NCBI RefSeq assembly: GCF_004193775.1
Contig: NC_041003.1
Span: 22,678,573 to 22,742,572, forward strand
Reading direction: 5' to 3'
From: Glycine soja
Lineage: Eukaryota > Streptophyta > Magnoliopsida > Fabales > Fabaceae
DNA: 64,000 nt
A model generated the notes under the pieces. It was not told where the DNA came from, searched no databases, and was given only the letters and a program-made list of their open reading frames with translations. Below, one piece after another: positions 31,830-43,653 of the stretch. How positions within the stretch are numbered: the first letter of the stretch is position 1; each line of letters begins with the position of its first letter. A program made the translations under genes and the position numbers.

Positions 31830-33808
31830 TGTCGCAACCTACCCTTCGGCGGGAGGGCGACGCGTGACTCGCGGGATGCGTGTTCCACGAAAGGAATACG
31901 CGCGGAGTCGCCACCAACGTTTATTTGAGGAAAACGTCGGAAAAACCGGAAAAGACGCGATCTACGAACTTTTTAGTGAAAGGTTCGGGAGTTGTATTTA
32001 CGCACGGGGAAGGTATTAGCACCCCACGCGCCCGTCCCAAGGGACGGCAGCCTTTAATCGAATGTGCAAACATGACTTTGATTTTTATGTTCCCTTTTAT
32101 GTTCTTATATCCTTTATACCCTTTTTATATTTTTTCTTTTTGTGGTCGACAAGGGTGTTTCCCTTTGCTCCTACGTATTCCTCAATTGCGATGAGGAAAT
32201 CAGACCTACGTAGTTCTTTTTGGAACAAAGTGTTTGGTTAAATTGTTTTTGTCTTTTTTGCAAAATATGTTTTTATTGAACAAAAGGTCATTTAAGGTGT
32301 TGGACCATTAAACGGTCTTTTGATTTTTAAAGATGAGAAACGTTAAGGCGTTGGACCATTAACGATCTCTTGTTTTTGAAAGGAGAGAAACGTTAAGGCA
32401 TTGGACCATTAACGATCTCTTATTTTTGAAAGGAGAGAAACGTTAAGGCATTGGACCATTAACGATCTCTTGGGGTGGTCGACAAAAGCGGGGCTTTTGC
32501 TCCTACGTATCCTCAATGAGGAACTCAGACCTACGTAGTTCTTTCCTATCAAGTGATTCTTTTTTATTTTAAGAGGTGATCATTTTAAGGCGTTGGACCT
32601 TAAAAATGATCCATTTTACTTAGTGAGAAAATGAAATGACAAACTTCAAAAAGCCTATTTTTTATGGACGAGCTTGACTAGGCGAATTGATTTTAGCCTT
32701 TAGTTTCACTTTAGTTATTAATCAATTCGATTAAGAATGAGAAATCCCAAAGAGAAAACGTCCGATTGATTTTCCGCTTTATTTCACTAAAAAGATATTT
32801 TTTTTTTTATTATTATATTATTTTTTACCTCTTTTTGATTTCCAACGTGGTTATGGCATGACCGAACGGTCGGAATTGATTTTAACCGAAGTTAATGGAT
32901 AATATAATTCAAACGTTCGGTGGAAATTTATTTTATTTTTAAGTTAAGCGAGAAACGACTTAAGTAAAATGGCTTAAGCACGTCAACAGGGGGTATGAAA
33001 AGTAAACAAAACGAGAATAAAAATGCACGAAACACAATGTGGACCACTACGGGTGCATAGAATGAATCGAAAAGCTTGGTTCGAGGTACTTACCCGTTGA
33101 AGATCGAAGAACGATGAAGAACGAATGAAGAACGGTCGAAGAACGATCGAAACCTTTGCGAGATTCCTCACGGAAAACGTTACGGAAACGTTTCGGAAGC
33201 GCCTCGGCTTAGATTTTCTTCACGGAAACAATTTTTCCAAGCAAATTCGAAAGAGAGAGAAGTGCCTAAGGGGCTGGACCTTTTTCTTCTTGCATTCCTC
33301 CCCTATTTATAGCAAAATAGGGGAGGTGGTTGCCGCCCAGCTCGCCCAGGCGAGCAGGGTTGCTTCCTCCAGAAGCAACCGCCTTCTGGAGGAATCTTCT
33401 GGAGGGCCCAAATGGGCCTGGGTGCTATTTGCACCCCCATTTTTACTAAGTACACCCCCTCTGCTGTTTTTTGGTGATTCTTTTTTCGTAAAGTTACGGA
33501 AACTTACGAATTTCGTAACGATACTTGTTTTCTTTCCGTAATGTTACGGAACCTTGCGGATTACATAATCATCCCCTTTTTGACTTACGGAATGTTACGG
33601 AACCTCACTTAATTATGCAACGATGCTTCCTTTTGATTTCCGGTGTGTCACGGAAACTTACGGATTGTGCATCAATATTTTTTTGGTTTTCCGGCATGTC
33701 CCGAAATTTCACAAATTGCCTAATGATGGGTGCCAAGCACCTCACGAGGACCAAAGAATGGTCGCACGTCATCGAGCAAAGGTTCCCGGACGAAATTAGG
33801 GTATGACA
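31830..33808 (-). repeat. Ogre-2 3' LTR
   Basis: TGTCGCAACC...GGGTATGACA on the plus strand, 1979 bp, almost identical to 47502-49475. Contains three 50-bp units (AACGTTAAGG at 32339, 32389, 32439) and a TATA box near 33302-33312. Confidence 0.95.
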
Positions 33809-33825
33809 GTTGCCCCTCTTTACTT
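33809..33825 (-). promoter_or_regulatory. Ogre-2 polypurine tract
   Basis: Minus strand AAGTAAAGAGGGGCAAC abuts the 3' LTR. It is identical to the PPT of Ogre-3 at 61732-61748. It primes plus-strand DNA synthesis. Confidence 0.85.
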
Positions 33826-34290
33826 GTCTTTTATTGGAGATAAAAGAAAAGTAAAGATAAGACACTAATTTCGTCCCTCTCGATTTGACGAGAGTCGCGG
33901 GTGACCATAAAATCTCCACATGCAAATGACTTGTTGTTCCCAGAATTTCACAAATTGCCTAATGATGGGTGCCAAGCACCTCACAAGGACCAAAGAATGG
34001 TCGCATGTCATCAAGCAAAGGTCCCCGAAAATCAGTGTATGACACTAATTTCGCTCCTCTCGGTTGACGAGAGTCGCGGGTGACCGTGACTTGTCGTTCC
34101 TAGGATTTCACAAATTGCCTAATGATGGGTGCCAAGCACCTCACAAGGACCAAAGAATGGTCACATGTCATTAAGCAAAGGTCCCCGAAAATCAGTGTAT
34201 GACACTAATTTCGCTCCTCTCGGTTGACGAGAGTCGCGGGCGACCATGAAATTTCCGCATGTAAATGACTTTGTTGTTCCCGGAGGAACA
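33826..34290 (-). repeat. Tandem copies of the LTR end beside the 3' LTR
   Basis: About 100 bp of the LTR terminus (from TTTCACAAATTGCCTAATGA to GTATGACA) recurs at about 33942-34044 and 34107-34203, each followed by CTAATTTCG-CTCTCGG-TTGACGAGAGTCGCGG. The markers CCTAATGATGGG are at 33719 (inside the LTR), 33958 and 34118. Confidence 0.8.
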
Positions 34291-34339
34291 AAAGGTGCAG
34301 AAGACTGTGTCAGCCCCTGCATGCTATCAAGCGTTCTGT

Positions 34340-35387
34340 CTTACAGATAGCAAAAGAATGGGTGCGAATAACCATAAGGTATCTCCGCGTATCATGGGTG
34401 CAGAATGACCAAACTTGGTCTCTGCGTGCCATCGGACACGACCGTGTCTGAATGGCAAAGGGGTGCGGATAACCGTAAGGTATCTCCGCGTATCATGTGT
34501 GCAGAATGACCAAACTTGGTCTCTGCTTGTCATCGGGCCCGCCGCCTCTGGATGACAAAAGGGGTGAGAATAACCATAAGGTATCTCCGCGTATCATGTG
34601 TGCAGAATGACCAAACTTGGTCTCTGCGTGCCATCGGACACGACTGTGTCTGAATGGCAAAGGGGTGCGGATAACCGTAAGGTATCTCCGCGTATCATGT
34701 GTGCAGAATGACCAAACTTGGTCTCTGCTTGTCATCGGGCCCGCCGCCTCTGGATGACAAAAGGGGTGCGAATAACCATAAGGTATCTCCGCGTATCATG
34801 TGTGCAGAATGACCAAACTTGGTCTCTGCGTGCCATCGGACACGACTGTGTCTGAATGGCAAAGGGGTGCGGATAACCGTAAGGTATCTCCGCATATCAT
34901 GTGTGCAGAATGACCAAACTTGGTCTCTGCTTGTCATCGGGCCCGCCGCCTCTGGATGACAAAAGGGGTGCGAATAACCATAAGGTATCTCCGCGTATCA
35001 TGTGTGCAGAATGACCAAACTTGGTCTCTGCTTGTCATCGGGCCCGCCGCCTCTGGATGACAAAAGGGGTGCGAATAACCATAAGGTATCTCCGCGTATC
35101 ATGTGTGCAGAATGACCAAACTTGGTCTCTGCTTGCTATCGGACACGACTGTGTCTGAATGGCAAAGGGGTGCGGATAACCATAAGGTATCTCCGCGTAT
35201 CATGGGTGCAGAATGACCAAACTTGGTCTCTGCGTGCCATCGGACACGACTGTGTCTGAATGGCAAAGGGGTGCGGATAACCATAAGGTATCTCCGCGTA
35301 TCATGGGTGCAGAATGACCAAACTTGGTCTCTGCTTGTCATCGGGCCCGCCGCCTCTGGATGACAAAAGGGTGCGCGTCACATGACC
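34340..35387 (-). repeat. 101-bp tandem repeat, ten units
   Basis: AAGGTATCTCCGC recurs at 34376, 34477, 34578, 34679, 34780, 34881, 34982, 35083, 35184 and 35285, always 101 bp apart. Two unit types differ in their last third: type A with CGGACACGACTGTGTCTG and type B with CGGGCCCGCCGCCTCTGG, in order A B A B A B B A A B. Each unit has a GCAGA-AT-GACCAA-AC-TTGGTC-TCTGC hairpin. Ogre elements are known for variable tandem repeats in the 3' UTR. Confidence 0.92.
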
Positions 35388-36439
35388 TCAGGGTCAGTAT
35401 GACAAAGATTATGGGGCGGCCGACAAAAGCAAAGCTCTCGCTCCTACGTATCCTCCAATGAGGAACTCAGACCTACGTAGTTCTGGATAACTTGTGAGAC
35501 TTGAAAAGTCTCCATCGGAAAATGATGACATCTCCGGAAAGGGCGCAGATGACCATATTGGTCTCTGCTCGTCAATCACACTTGGGGTCACTGAATGACG
35601 AGGTGCGGATAACCGTAAGGTGTCTCCGCGGGCTACCAGCTCTTGAGTTATGGCAACAAAAGGCGGTGTGGTCGACAAAAGCGAGGCTCTTGCTCCTACG
35701 TATCCTCCAATGAGGAACTCAGACCTACGTAGTTCTGGAAACTTGTGAGACTTGAAAAAGTCTCGGTGTTTTCTTCGCTAAAATGCAAACATGCTTTAGT
35801 AAAGAGATAAATATTCCAACTGATTAGAGCAGCATACGCTTTTTTTGAGTGGAAAACAATGCGTTTACCGGGGAAGGAGAGTCTGCTGATGAAATCCCCC
35901 ATAACCATAAATGAGATTTTGGATGTTAGCATTTCGTTTCTAAATGAACATTTAGAGGAAACACTGGGTTCGACAAAATAGAAGAAAATCACTCAAAGTG
36001 TATCAATCTCGCACAGGTAAGTGTTTCATCCTAATTCCGGACCATAGATATGTCATGACTTGACTTTGCAAATTATTTCCTATCAAATCAAAAATTACAT
36101 GCGTGATCATGGATCAATAGGGCTTCCCTTGGGAATGGGTTCTTTTGGTGTTTTTTTTTTTTTTTTTTTTTTTTTTTCGGCTTTTGTGTGTTTTTGGCTT
36201 TTGATTTTCCTGGCTTTTTCTTTTTCTGTTTTTTTTGTTTAGTGCGGGGCGAAAAAAAGGTCGCTAGCGCACGGGATTTTGGTTGGTAATCAAAGGGAGA
36301 AGACCATTTTAGGTCGTGGTTTCCTTTCCTTCTTTTTTTGTTCATTTGGTGACAATTCTGTATTGTTCAGATATTGTCCGGTCCAAAGACCTCTCAGCAC
36401 ATTTCTTCTAGTTTATTTGATCAAGAACTTTCTTTCCTT
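35388..36439 (-). other. Ogre-2 3' UTR remainder
   Basis: Two copies of the module CTCCTACGTATCCTC-AATGAGG-AACTCAGACCTACGTAGTTCT (about 35420-35485 and 35670-35740), which is also in the LTR. Then non-coding sequence matching the reverse complement of 58000-58500 and 60510-60680 of Ogre-3. A poly-T run is at 36150-36178. Confidence 0.65.
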
Positions 36440-37249
36440 CCTTTTTTACTTTCTCCCATTCTTTGGTTGGGAATTTTCTTTCTTTTCTTTTTGCTTTCCC
36501 CCACTCTTTGATTGGGAATTTCCTTTCTTTTCTTTTTTCTCTTTCTCCCACTCTTTGATTGGGAATTTCCTTTCCTTCCTTTTTTGCTTTCTCTTTGATT
36601 GGGAATTTCCTTTCCTTCCTTTTTTGCTTTCTCTTTGATTGGAAATTCCCTTTCCTTCTTTTTTTTTTTTTTTTTTTTTTTTTTGCTTCCGAGGGTAAGG
36701 TTTATGGTGAGTCAGGATTTTGGCTCAAGGCTTGTAGAATGGCTAGACATGATACATGTCAGGGTTTGGTTTGGTTCAAGGATAAAAAGGGATGCCCCAC
36801 ATTATTTCCATGACACAAATGCAAAAATGATGATTTGGAAATTTTATGCAAAACTGGTCATGCATGCACCTATGCGGACACTCAAGTGTCAAATTTTTAT
36901 GGTCATGTGATGCTAGGGCTCAGGATTTATTTCCTCTATTTTAAATCAACCCAATGTTTCCAAAATATGTTCTTTTATCAATTTGTGCATTCATTCGAGT
37001 CCATTTCGGGCGTCCGGGAAAATCTTCACAGCATTCACCCTTCAGGTGTATACACATTTTTTTTTTTTTTTTAAAAAAAACTAGCTATGATCAGCGAATT
37101 TTTTCAAAGAAAAGTTGGAAGTGATCTCTTTCAAAAGCATGTTGGTTTTTTAGCTAGATAACCTTTTTTTTTTCTCCTTCTTTTTTTTATCATTATCATT
37201 TGTTTATTTCTTTTTCTTGTTTGTTTTTTTTTCTTCTTCTTCTTTTTTT
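36440..37249 (-). other. Ogre-2 non-coding block with pyrimidine-rich repeats
   Basis: 36440-36660 is the 40-50-bp TTTGATTGGGAATTTCC repeat with more units than in Ogre-1; 36660-36684 is poly-T. The rest matches 131-660. Nothing coding. Confidence 0.6.
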
Positions 37250-37590
37250 CATGAGGTATTTTGCTACCTAAACATGTGCATATTTTTGTGAGGTATTTTT
37301 GCTATATACATGCATATCCAAGGTATCTTGCCACCTAAACATACATATATATGTTTTGTGAGGTATTTTTTGCTACATACACGCACATCTAAGGTATCTC
37401 TCTACCTAAACATACAAATATATATTTTGTGAAGTAATTTTTTGTTTACATACACGCACATCTAAGGTATCTCTCTACCTAAACATACATATATATATTT
37501 TGTGAAGTATTTTTTTGTTTACATACATGCATATCTAAGGTATTTTCACTACCTAAACATACATATATATATTTTGTGAGGTATGACTAC
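37250..37590. repeat. AT-rich tandem repeat, units about 66-85 bp
   Basis: Same family as 661-925, here with about five units marked by CCTAAACATACA and CTAAGGTATCTC. Confidence 0.65.
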
Positions 37591-37896
37591 CTTCCGAGCT
37601 TGCGCTTGTTTTATTTAAATCCCCAGGATCATGAGCAACTAGGTGCGTCCTACTATAAAAAGTGATCAAATAACAAGCATAGATTCAAAAGGTACTAGGT
37701 TGCCTCTAGTAGCGCTTCTTTAACGTCTTTAGCTGGACGCCTTACGACTTGTCAGCCACTGACCTAGTACTTTGCTTACCTTTGGCTTTGGACTTGGTTG
37801 CCTATTGGTCGGCCATGTGTCGTAGGCAACACTCTAACCTTTTTATGGATGAGCTGAGGTGAACTTTAGTGGTGATGGCGGTGTGTCTATTGCCCG
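37591..37896 (-). other. Non-coding flank of the PF20167-like remnant
   Basis: Matches 926-1235 of Ogre-1; no domain seen. Confidence 0.5.
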
Positions 37897-38640
37897 CTAC
37901 CGGCCATCCCAATGCTGCTGTGGTGTTTCGCCCTGCGCCTGCCTAGGGACGCAGTACTTCTTGATGAAAGCTCGATCAGTAGGGGGCCTGATGCCCTTGC
38001 TGGAGGTTACAGGTACTCTGTAGAACTGACAGAGACCCGTAATTAGAGCTTGACAACTCCAAGACCCTGTTGGACTTCTTCGGGTCCACTGGGTGTCTTG
38101 CAGGTGCGATCCCTGCAAACAATAGATGAAATCAGAAATCAGTTGAGCGATGTGCATACTTACCTATGATGATGTGACCTTGTCGGGGGGGTACGAGCAC
38201 CCTGTAGGACTGATAGAGGCCCGTAACCAAAGCTGGAAACCCCAGGGCCCTGTTGGACTTTTCCGGGTCCACTGGGTGTCTCTTGGGTGCGATCCCTGCA
38301 AACAATAGATGGTATCAGAAATCAGTTGAACTATATGCATACTTACCCATGTTGGGACGACACAGACCAACTGATACTTTTGCAGGGGGAGATTGGCATT
38401 GCGGTCGCTGGGCAGAATGTTGCTAAGTAGCAATGTCATCTATATCTGTGTAAGAGTGGTCATGTTAGTGCGCATGATCCGCACTCGTCTCTTTGCAGGC
38501 ACGGGTGAAATCTTGCCCCGGTATGCATAGTAGCTGTGTGATAGCCTCCCTCTCTGGTTGTGCTCGCACAGTTGGCCCTCCTCCAATATCAGGGGGTGGC
38601 CCAGGAACCGTTAAAAGGAAATTACTGGCCCCTTAACCGG
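37897..38640 (-). pseudogene. Remnant of PF20167-like ORF in Ogre-2
   Basis: Same structure and same lesions as 1236-1977: MTLLLSNILPSDRNANLPL, a tandemly repeated segment of about 180 bp, and FIKKYCVPRQAQGE. It is followed directly by the minisatellite, whereas in Ogre-3 the full-length version (55691-56941) lies downstream of integrase. Confidence 0.7.
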
Positions 38641-38714
38641 AAGTGCAAGTCTCGGTTAAGCATTTAAGGGCAGAGGACCTTAAATTCTTTTAAGGTGTGG
38701 ATGTCGAGCACACT

Positions 38715-39928
38715 GAAAATGAGGACACGTAGCCCTCAAAAGGTGAGGGCGTGCAGCCCTCTCAAGGCGAGGAGGTGCAGTCCTCTGGAGATGAGGGCAT
38801 GCACCCTCTGCTGGCGAGGACGTGTAGTCCTTTCAAGGTGAGGGCGTGTAGCCCTCTGACGGTGAGGGCGTGCAACCCTCTGATGGTGAGGACGTGTAGT
38901 CCTCTCAAGGCGAGGACGTGTAGTCCTCTAAACAGCGAGGGTAACTAGTACCCAAGGTGAGGGCGTGTAGCCCTCTCAAGGTGAGGACATGTAGTCCTCT
39001 AAAGGTGAGGGCGTGCAGCCCTCTGATGGTGAGGACGTGTAGTCCTCTCAAGGCGAGGACGTGTAGTCCTCTCAACGGTGAGGGTAACTAGTACCCAAGG
39101 TGAGGGCGTGTAGCCCTCTCAAGGCGAGGACATGTAGTCCTCTAAAGGTGAGGGCGTGCAGCCCTCTGATGGTGAGGACGTGTAGCCCTCTCAAGGCGAG
39201 GACATGTAGTCCTCTGATGGTGAGGGTAATTAGTACCCAAGGTGAGGACGTGTAGCCCTCTCAAGGCGAGGACATGTAGTCCTCTGATGGTGAGGGCGTG
39301 CAGCCCTCTGATGGTGAGGACGTGTAGTCCTCTCAAGGCGAGGACGTGTAGTCCTCTCAACGGTGAGGGTAACTAGTACCCAAGGTGAGGGCGTGTAGCC
39401 CTCTCAAGGCGAGGACATGTAGTCCTCTAAAGGTGAGGGCGTGCAGCCCTCTGATGCTGAGGACGTGTAGTCCTCTCAAGGCGAGGACGTGTAGTCCTCT
39501 AGAGGTGAGGGCGTGTAGCCCTCTGATGGTGAGGGTAACTAGTACCCAAGGTGAGGGCGTGTAGCCCTCTCAAGGCGAGGACGTGTAGTCCTCTGGAGGT
39601 GAGGGCGTGTAGCCCTCTCAAGGCGAGGACGTGTAGTCCTCTCATGGTGAGGACGTGTAGTCCTCTCAAGGCGAGGACGTGTAGTCCTCTAGAGGTGAGG
39701 GCGTGTAGCCCTCTGATGGTGAGGACGTGTAGTCCTCTCAAGGTGAGGGCGTGCAGCCCTCTGATGGCGAGGACGTGTAGTCCTCTCACTGGTGAGGGTA
39801 ACTAGTACCCAAGGTGAGGGCGTATAGCCCTCTCAAGGCGAGGACGTGTAGTCCTCTGAAGGTGAGGGCGTGCAGCCCTCTGATGGCGAGGACGTGTAGT
39901 CCTCTCAAGGTGATAGGTACAAGTACCC
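38715..39928. repeat. 24-bp hairpin minisatellite (about 50 units)
   Basis: Expanded sister of 2060-2603. Units alternate mainly between GAGGGC-GTGTA-GCCCTC and GAGGAC-GTGTA-GTCCTC, with interspersed GGGTA-ACTAG-TACCC units. A few units are mismatched (GAGGAC with GCCCTC, for example near 39176 and 39244). Blocks of about 140-190 bp recur, so there is higher-order duplication as well. Confidence 0.93.
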
Positions 39929-40380
39929 AAGGGTCCACCCTTATGAGAAAGCAAGAGATCGACTCATCGAGAGGGCCGGTCATCCCAAATCCACAAGTTT
40001 TGGACATTAGATGTAGGAAATCTATGCAGTTAACAATTTTTGGGGATGCAGATGCATGCAACCTTTTTCGTGGAATTTTGGTAAATGCAGACTTCATATG
40101 AAACAATGCAATGTAATGGAAAGTTGTACAATGCTCATGACATTCTTTCCCTATTTTGTGATTTTGATTTTGATTTAATTTTTTTTGGAAAACACAGATT
40201 GACTGTCCTTTTGAAAGAGGTGATAACTCATGCAACCTCATCCTATCTTTTTTGCAAATCTCTCCGGGAACTCCCTCAGAGTGTGTGTTCTGTTTGATTT
40301 AGTCACTTGACCATTTTGGAGTGACGGCAATGGAGTCGTTTGATGTTCGATCAAACCATTGAAATCCTAGGGTTCGTCCC

Positions 40381-40411
<31 letters not shown>

Positions 40412-40633
40412 GTTTAAAAACATCGACAGGTGAGAACTTTTGATCTGCCCCTATGTTCACTTGAGGCTCATGCACGATGCCCCTCATTGCCCCAGTGTAA
40501 GGCTTTGAGGTACCAAGTGTTGTCTTGTCTTCACGACCTCGTAGTGAGGAAGAATGAAAGAAGCAGTTGATTCTTGCAAAAAGAATTTTCCAAGGACGAG
40601 AAATAGTTGAAGGATTTTTCAGCTGATGGATTT
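39929..40633 (-). other. Ogre-2 interior without genes
   Basis: Matches 2604-3440 of Ogre-1. Contains a poly-T run at 40384-40411. Nothing coding seen. Confidence 0.55.
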
Positions 40634-41360
40634 AAGCAAGATGTTTTGATGTCTTGATGATGCTAAAGGATCAAGTACTTCTAAGTTTTATTCAAGACAA
40701 GAATCCAAGAAAGTCAAGATATATGATCAAGTTTGATCTCTTAGAATCTTTAGGAAGAAGTTTCCAAATTGCAATAAACAAGAGGTTTGACCAAAGAATT
40801 CTATCATTTCAAATTGAGATTTGCTCTCTGGTAATTGATTACCAGTAGTTGAAAATGTTTTAATACAAATTTTTAAAACCTGTAATCGATTACATAAGTC
40901 TTGTAATTGATTACTAGAGGGGATTTTCAGAAAATAATTTCCAAGAGACATATCTATTCAAATGTTTTATGAACGGCCATTCAAATGTTTTAAAGAGAGT
41001 TTTCATTGCCCAAACAGTTTTATCCTCTCGAAAGATCGAGAGTTTTTCTGAACTGAAATGTCTTATCCTCTCAAAAAGATTCCTTGGTCAACCACTTGTT
41101 TATTCAATAAGGAATTTTTGATTGATCTTCATTTTACAATCTACCTCTTTTACGAGAGACCTATTATTCTCTTCTTCTTATTTCTGAAAAGGGATTAAGA
41201 GACCGTGGGTCTCTTGTTGTAGAGGATTCTTGAACACAAGGGAAGGGTTGTCCCTATGTGCATTCGAAAAGAGAGAGTGAAAGTTTAATTGGGGAATAAT
41301 ATTCGTATCTTAATTCAATCCCCTCTTCTTCTCAAGGTAACTGAGGCCATTTGTCCAACA
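40634..41360 (+). mobile_element. Captured Copia solo LTR in Ogre-2
   Basis: Same insertion as 3441-4189. The left end is slightly eroded: GTCAAATGACTCCAATGTAG of Ogre-1 is missing. The right end TGTCCAACA is at 41360. Dyads: diverged TAATTGATTA at 40832, TAATCGATTA at 40883 and TAATTGATTA at 40904; the last two are 21 bp apart. Confidence 0.82.
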
Positions 41361-41819
41361 TCCTATTCTTGATAACTCACTTCTCTCTAAAAAGACAAAC
41401 TTTCCAGGATGATAAAATGAGGTCCCATGAACGTCTTGAAAGCACAGTCAATCAAATGTTTTTTTTTTTTTTTTTTTGAAACTTATTTTTTATTTTGAAA
41501 CTTATTTGTTTTGAACTTTGCTCGTTATTTCACAGCACCCCCACCAACGTGCAAGATGAGTAATCTCTGATTGAACGGTCTTGGAAGTCAACACTTAGGA
41601 GCGCAGGTTGCTTGAGCAAACAGACCAATGGCTTACACCCACATTCCGGAGAAAGTTGAATAAGCAAACATGCGTTTGTGAGAGGATGAGGGACAAAGAT
41701 ATCAACTTTATCCATTTCATTTAACATTGTAGCTGTGGTTTACAATAATGGCATAAACTTGGAAACCCTGATGAGTCATTAGGGACACCTAACAACAGCT
41801 TTCAAAATTGCCCCATGTG
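41361..41819 (-). other. Ogre-2 interior with short conserved frame
   Basis: Contains the 65-codon frame 41530-41727 shared with Ogre-1 (4353-4550). Not assigned. Confidence 0.4.
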
Positions 41820-43653
41820 TGGCATCTCTTGTCAATGTCGGGATTTACACGCAATTCTCCTCAAATTTCAGCCAGCCCGTATCAATTAGACTTCACACTT
41901 TATGCTTCGGGGTCATACAATGCTCAATGGAATGCCGTAGGGCTCCTCCATGACAAGCACACGTTGCGTTCGAGTCGTATTCTCGGAGAAATGGAGGTTG
42001 ATGAACCTTGGCTAGGGTTATGGCTACCATTGAATTATCAACTAGATATGGGAGCAAGTCAGCATAGGACACTGGAATTGGGGTGAATTCTACAGGCTTT
42101 CTCGCTGCAAAATTCACTTCTTGGTTGGTGTTTTTAGTTTGTGCTAAAGGTGGTGTTCGTCATTGGAAGTGCGGTAGACAGACTTTGTGGTAGATTTAGG
42201 GATGGCCTTTGTGGATAACTGGGTGGTGGGTAAGGAGAAAGTTTGTTATTGGCTGAGTAAAGATATTGTTGGGTTGGTGGGAAATTTGGCCGTACAGGAA
42301 TGGCAGTCACAGCATGGGTTTCTCCCTCATCCTCACCCTCTTTATTTGCCCCAGTTTTCTCAGTCGTCCTAGTAGGATGATCAATTTTGCCTCTTTTCGG
42401 ACCCACATTGATCCTTTCACTGGCGAAGACCAAATCTGTAAAACTTGAAGGTGTGTAACCCACCATTTTTCATAGTAGAACACCGGTCACGTGTCTACTA
42501 TTATTGTGATAATCTCTTTCTCTGTTTTTGGGGGTGCTACTTGAGTTGCCAAGTCTCTCCATCTTTGGGCGTATTCTTTGAAAGATTCGTGCCCCCTTTT
42601 TGCACACTTTTTGTAGTTGCATCCTATCCGGAGCCATATCAGAATTGTACTGACACTGCTTAATGAAGGCCACCATTAGGTCCTTCCAGGAATGGACTCG
42701 GGAAGGTTCCAAGTTAGTGTACCAGGTAACAGCTACCCCAGTAAGACTTTCTTGGAAGGAATGTATCAGCAATTCCTCATCTTTTGCATATTCCCCCATC
42801 TTCTGACAGTACATCTTTAGATGGTTCTTGGAGCGAGTAGTCCCCTTGTACTTGCCAAAGTCCGGCACCTTGAACTTGGGAATGACCATGTTTGGGTATT
42901 AGGAACAACTCTTCTAGGTTAGCAAAGGCATAATCTTCACCTCCTTCAATGGCCCTGAGCCTTTCCTCTAGATAATCCAACTTTCCCATTCCTGCCATAG
43001 TCATGAGGGTTTTTAACCGCTGTGGAATGCAAGAGGTGCAGTTGTGGGTGATACTGAGGGCCCTCCAAAGATTTTTGCAGGGGTATACCACCAACTGCTT
43101 GCCCTTCAGCAGCATATCCGAGGCAAGGCTCGAAGTTGGCTAGATCGTGGTGGGGAATTTCATGTGTCTCCTCCATGGGTCGAGAGACATGTGCATGATC
43201 AGATTGAGATTGTTGGCTCTTAATGAGTATGGGAGTGGAGTTATTGACATCCTCATTGGGAATGTACACCACATTGGGTGGTGTATAGTTTGGGAGGCAA
43301 ACCATATGGCGGGAAGGCGTGCTTGTTTTGAATTTGCACATCATGGGGTCATCCGTACTTCCCAAATCTTTGCCTACCATATTTGAGGTTGGATGATTCA
43401 TTTGCTTGAGGCTAGATGGGAGCATCGGGTTCACCTTAGCGACAGTGCTAGTAGCGGCAACTATAACCGCATTGGCTTCCATTATCTTCTTCATGCTCAT
43501 CATGGCCTCCATCATTGTGGCCATTTGCTCTTTCATGGCCTCCATGTCGGCCTTCATCTTCTCTTGCACCTCCTCTGCTTCACCCATTACTCTAGCTCTA
43601 GCACGAGTTCGGTAAGGGTGCCGTAAAGCGTGTCCTTTTCTTTTTGATAACAA
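41820..43653 (-). pseudogene. Ogre-2 gag, frameshifted
   Basis: The first 235 codons (43653-42946) are open: KRKGHALRHPYRTR, the K/E/M coiled-coil-like segment (MGEAEEVQEKMKADMEAM) and a proline-rich linker. The capsid core then follows in shifted frames (42889-42470 and 42466-42134: FKVPDFGKYKGTT, WKDLMVAFIKQCQYNSDMAP). The C-terminal piece 42117-41893 carries FTPIPVSYADLLPYL and a degenerate zinc-knuckle-like CACHGGALRHSIEHC. No protease follows. If any product is made it is N-terminal only. Confidence 0.82.

Noticed and set aside
34327..35341. Series of about 80-codon minus-strand frames beginning MTSRDQVWSFCTHD
   Set aside because: They recur every 101-202 bp with the tandem repeat and are products of it.
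39499..39805. Open frames on both strands coding eight-residue repeats (MRGLHVLA... and SPLKARTC...)
   Set aside because: They are translations of the 24-bp minisatellite. Because 24 is a multiple of three, all frames stay open. There is no start context or non-repeat domain.
38715..39928. CRISPR-like array
   Set aside because: Short repeats with palindromic arms, but no unique spacers, no cas genes, and the setting is a plant retrotransposon.
40384..40411. Long poly-T runs (also 640-660, 36150-36178, 36660-36684) as regulatory tracts
   Set aside because: Homopolymers of this length vary readily and are error-prone in assemblies. No supporting motif was seen.
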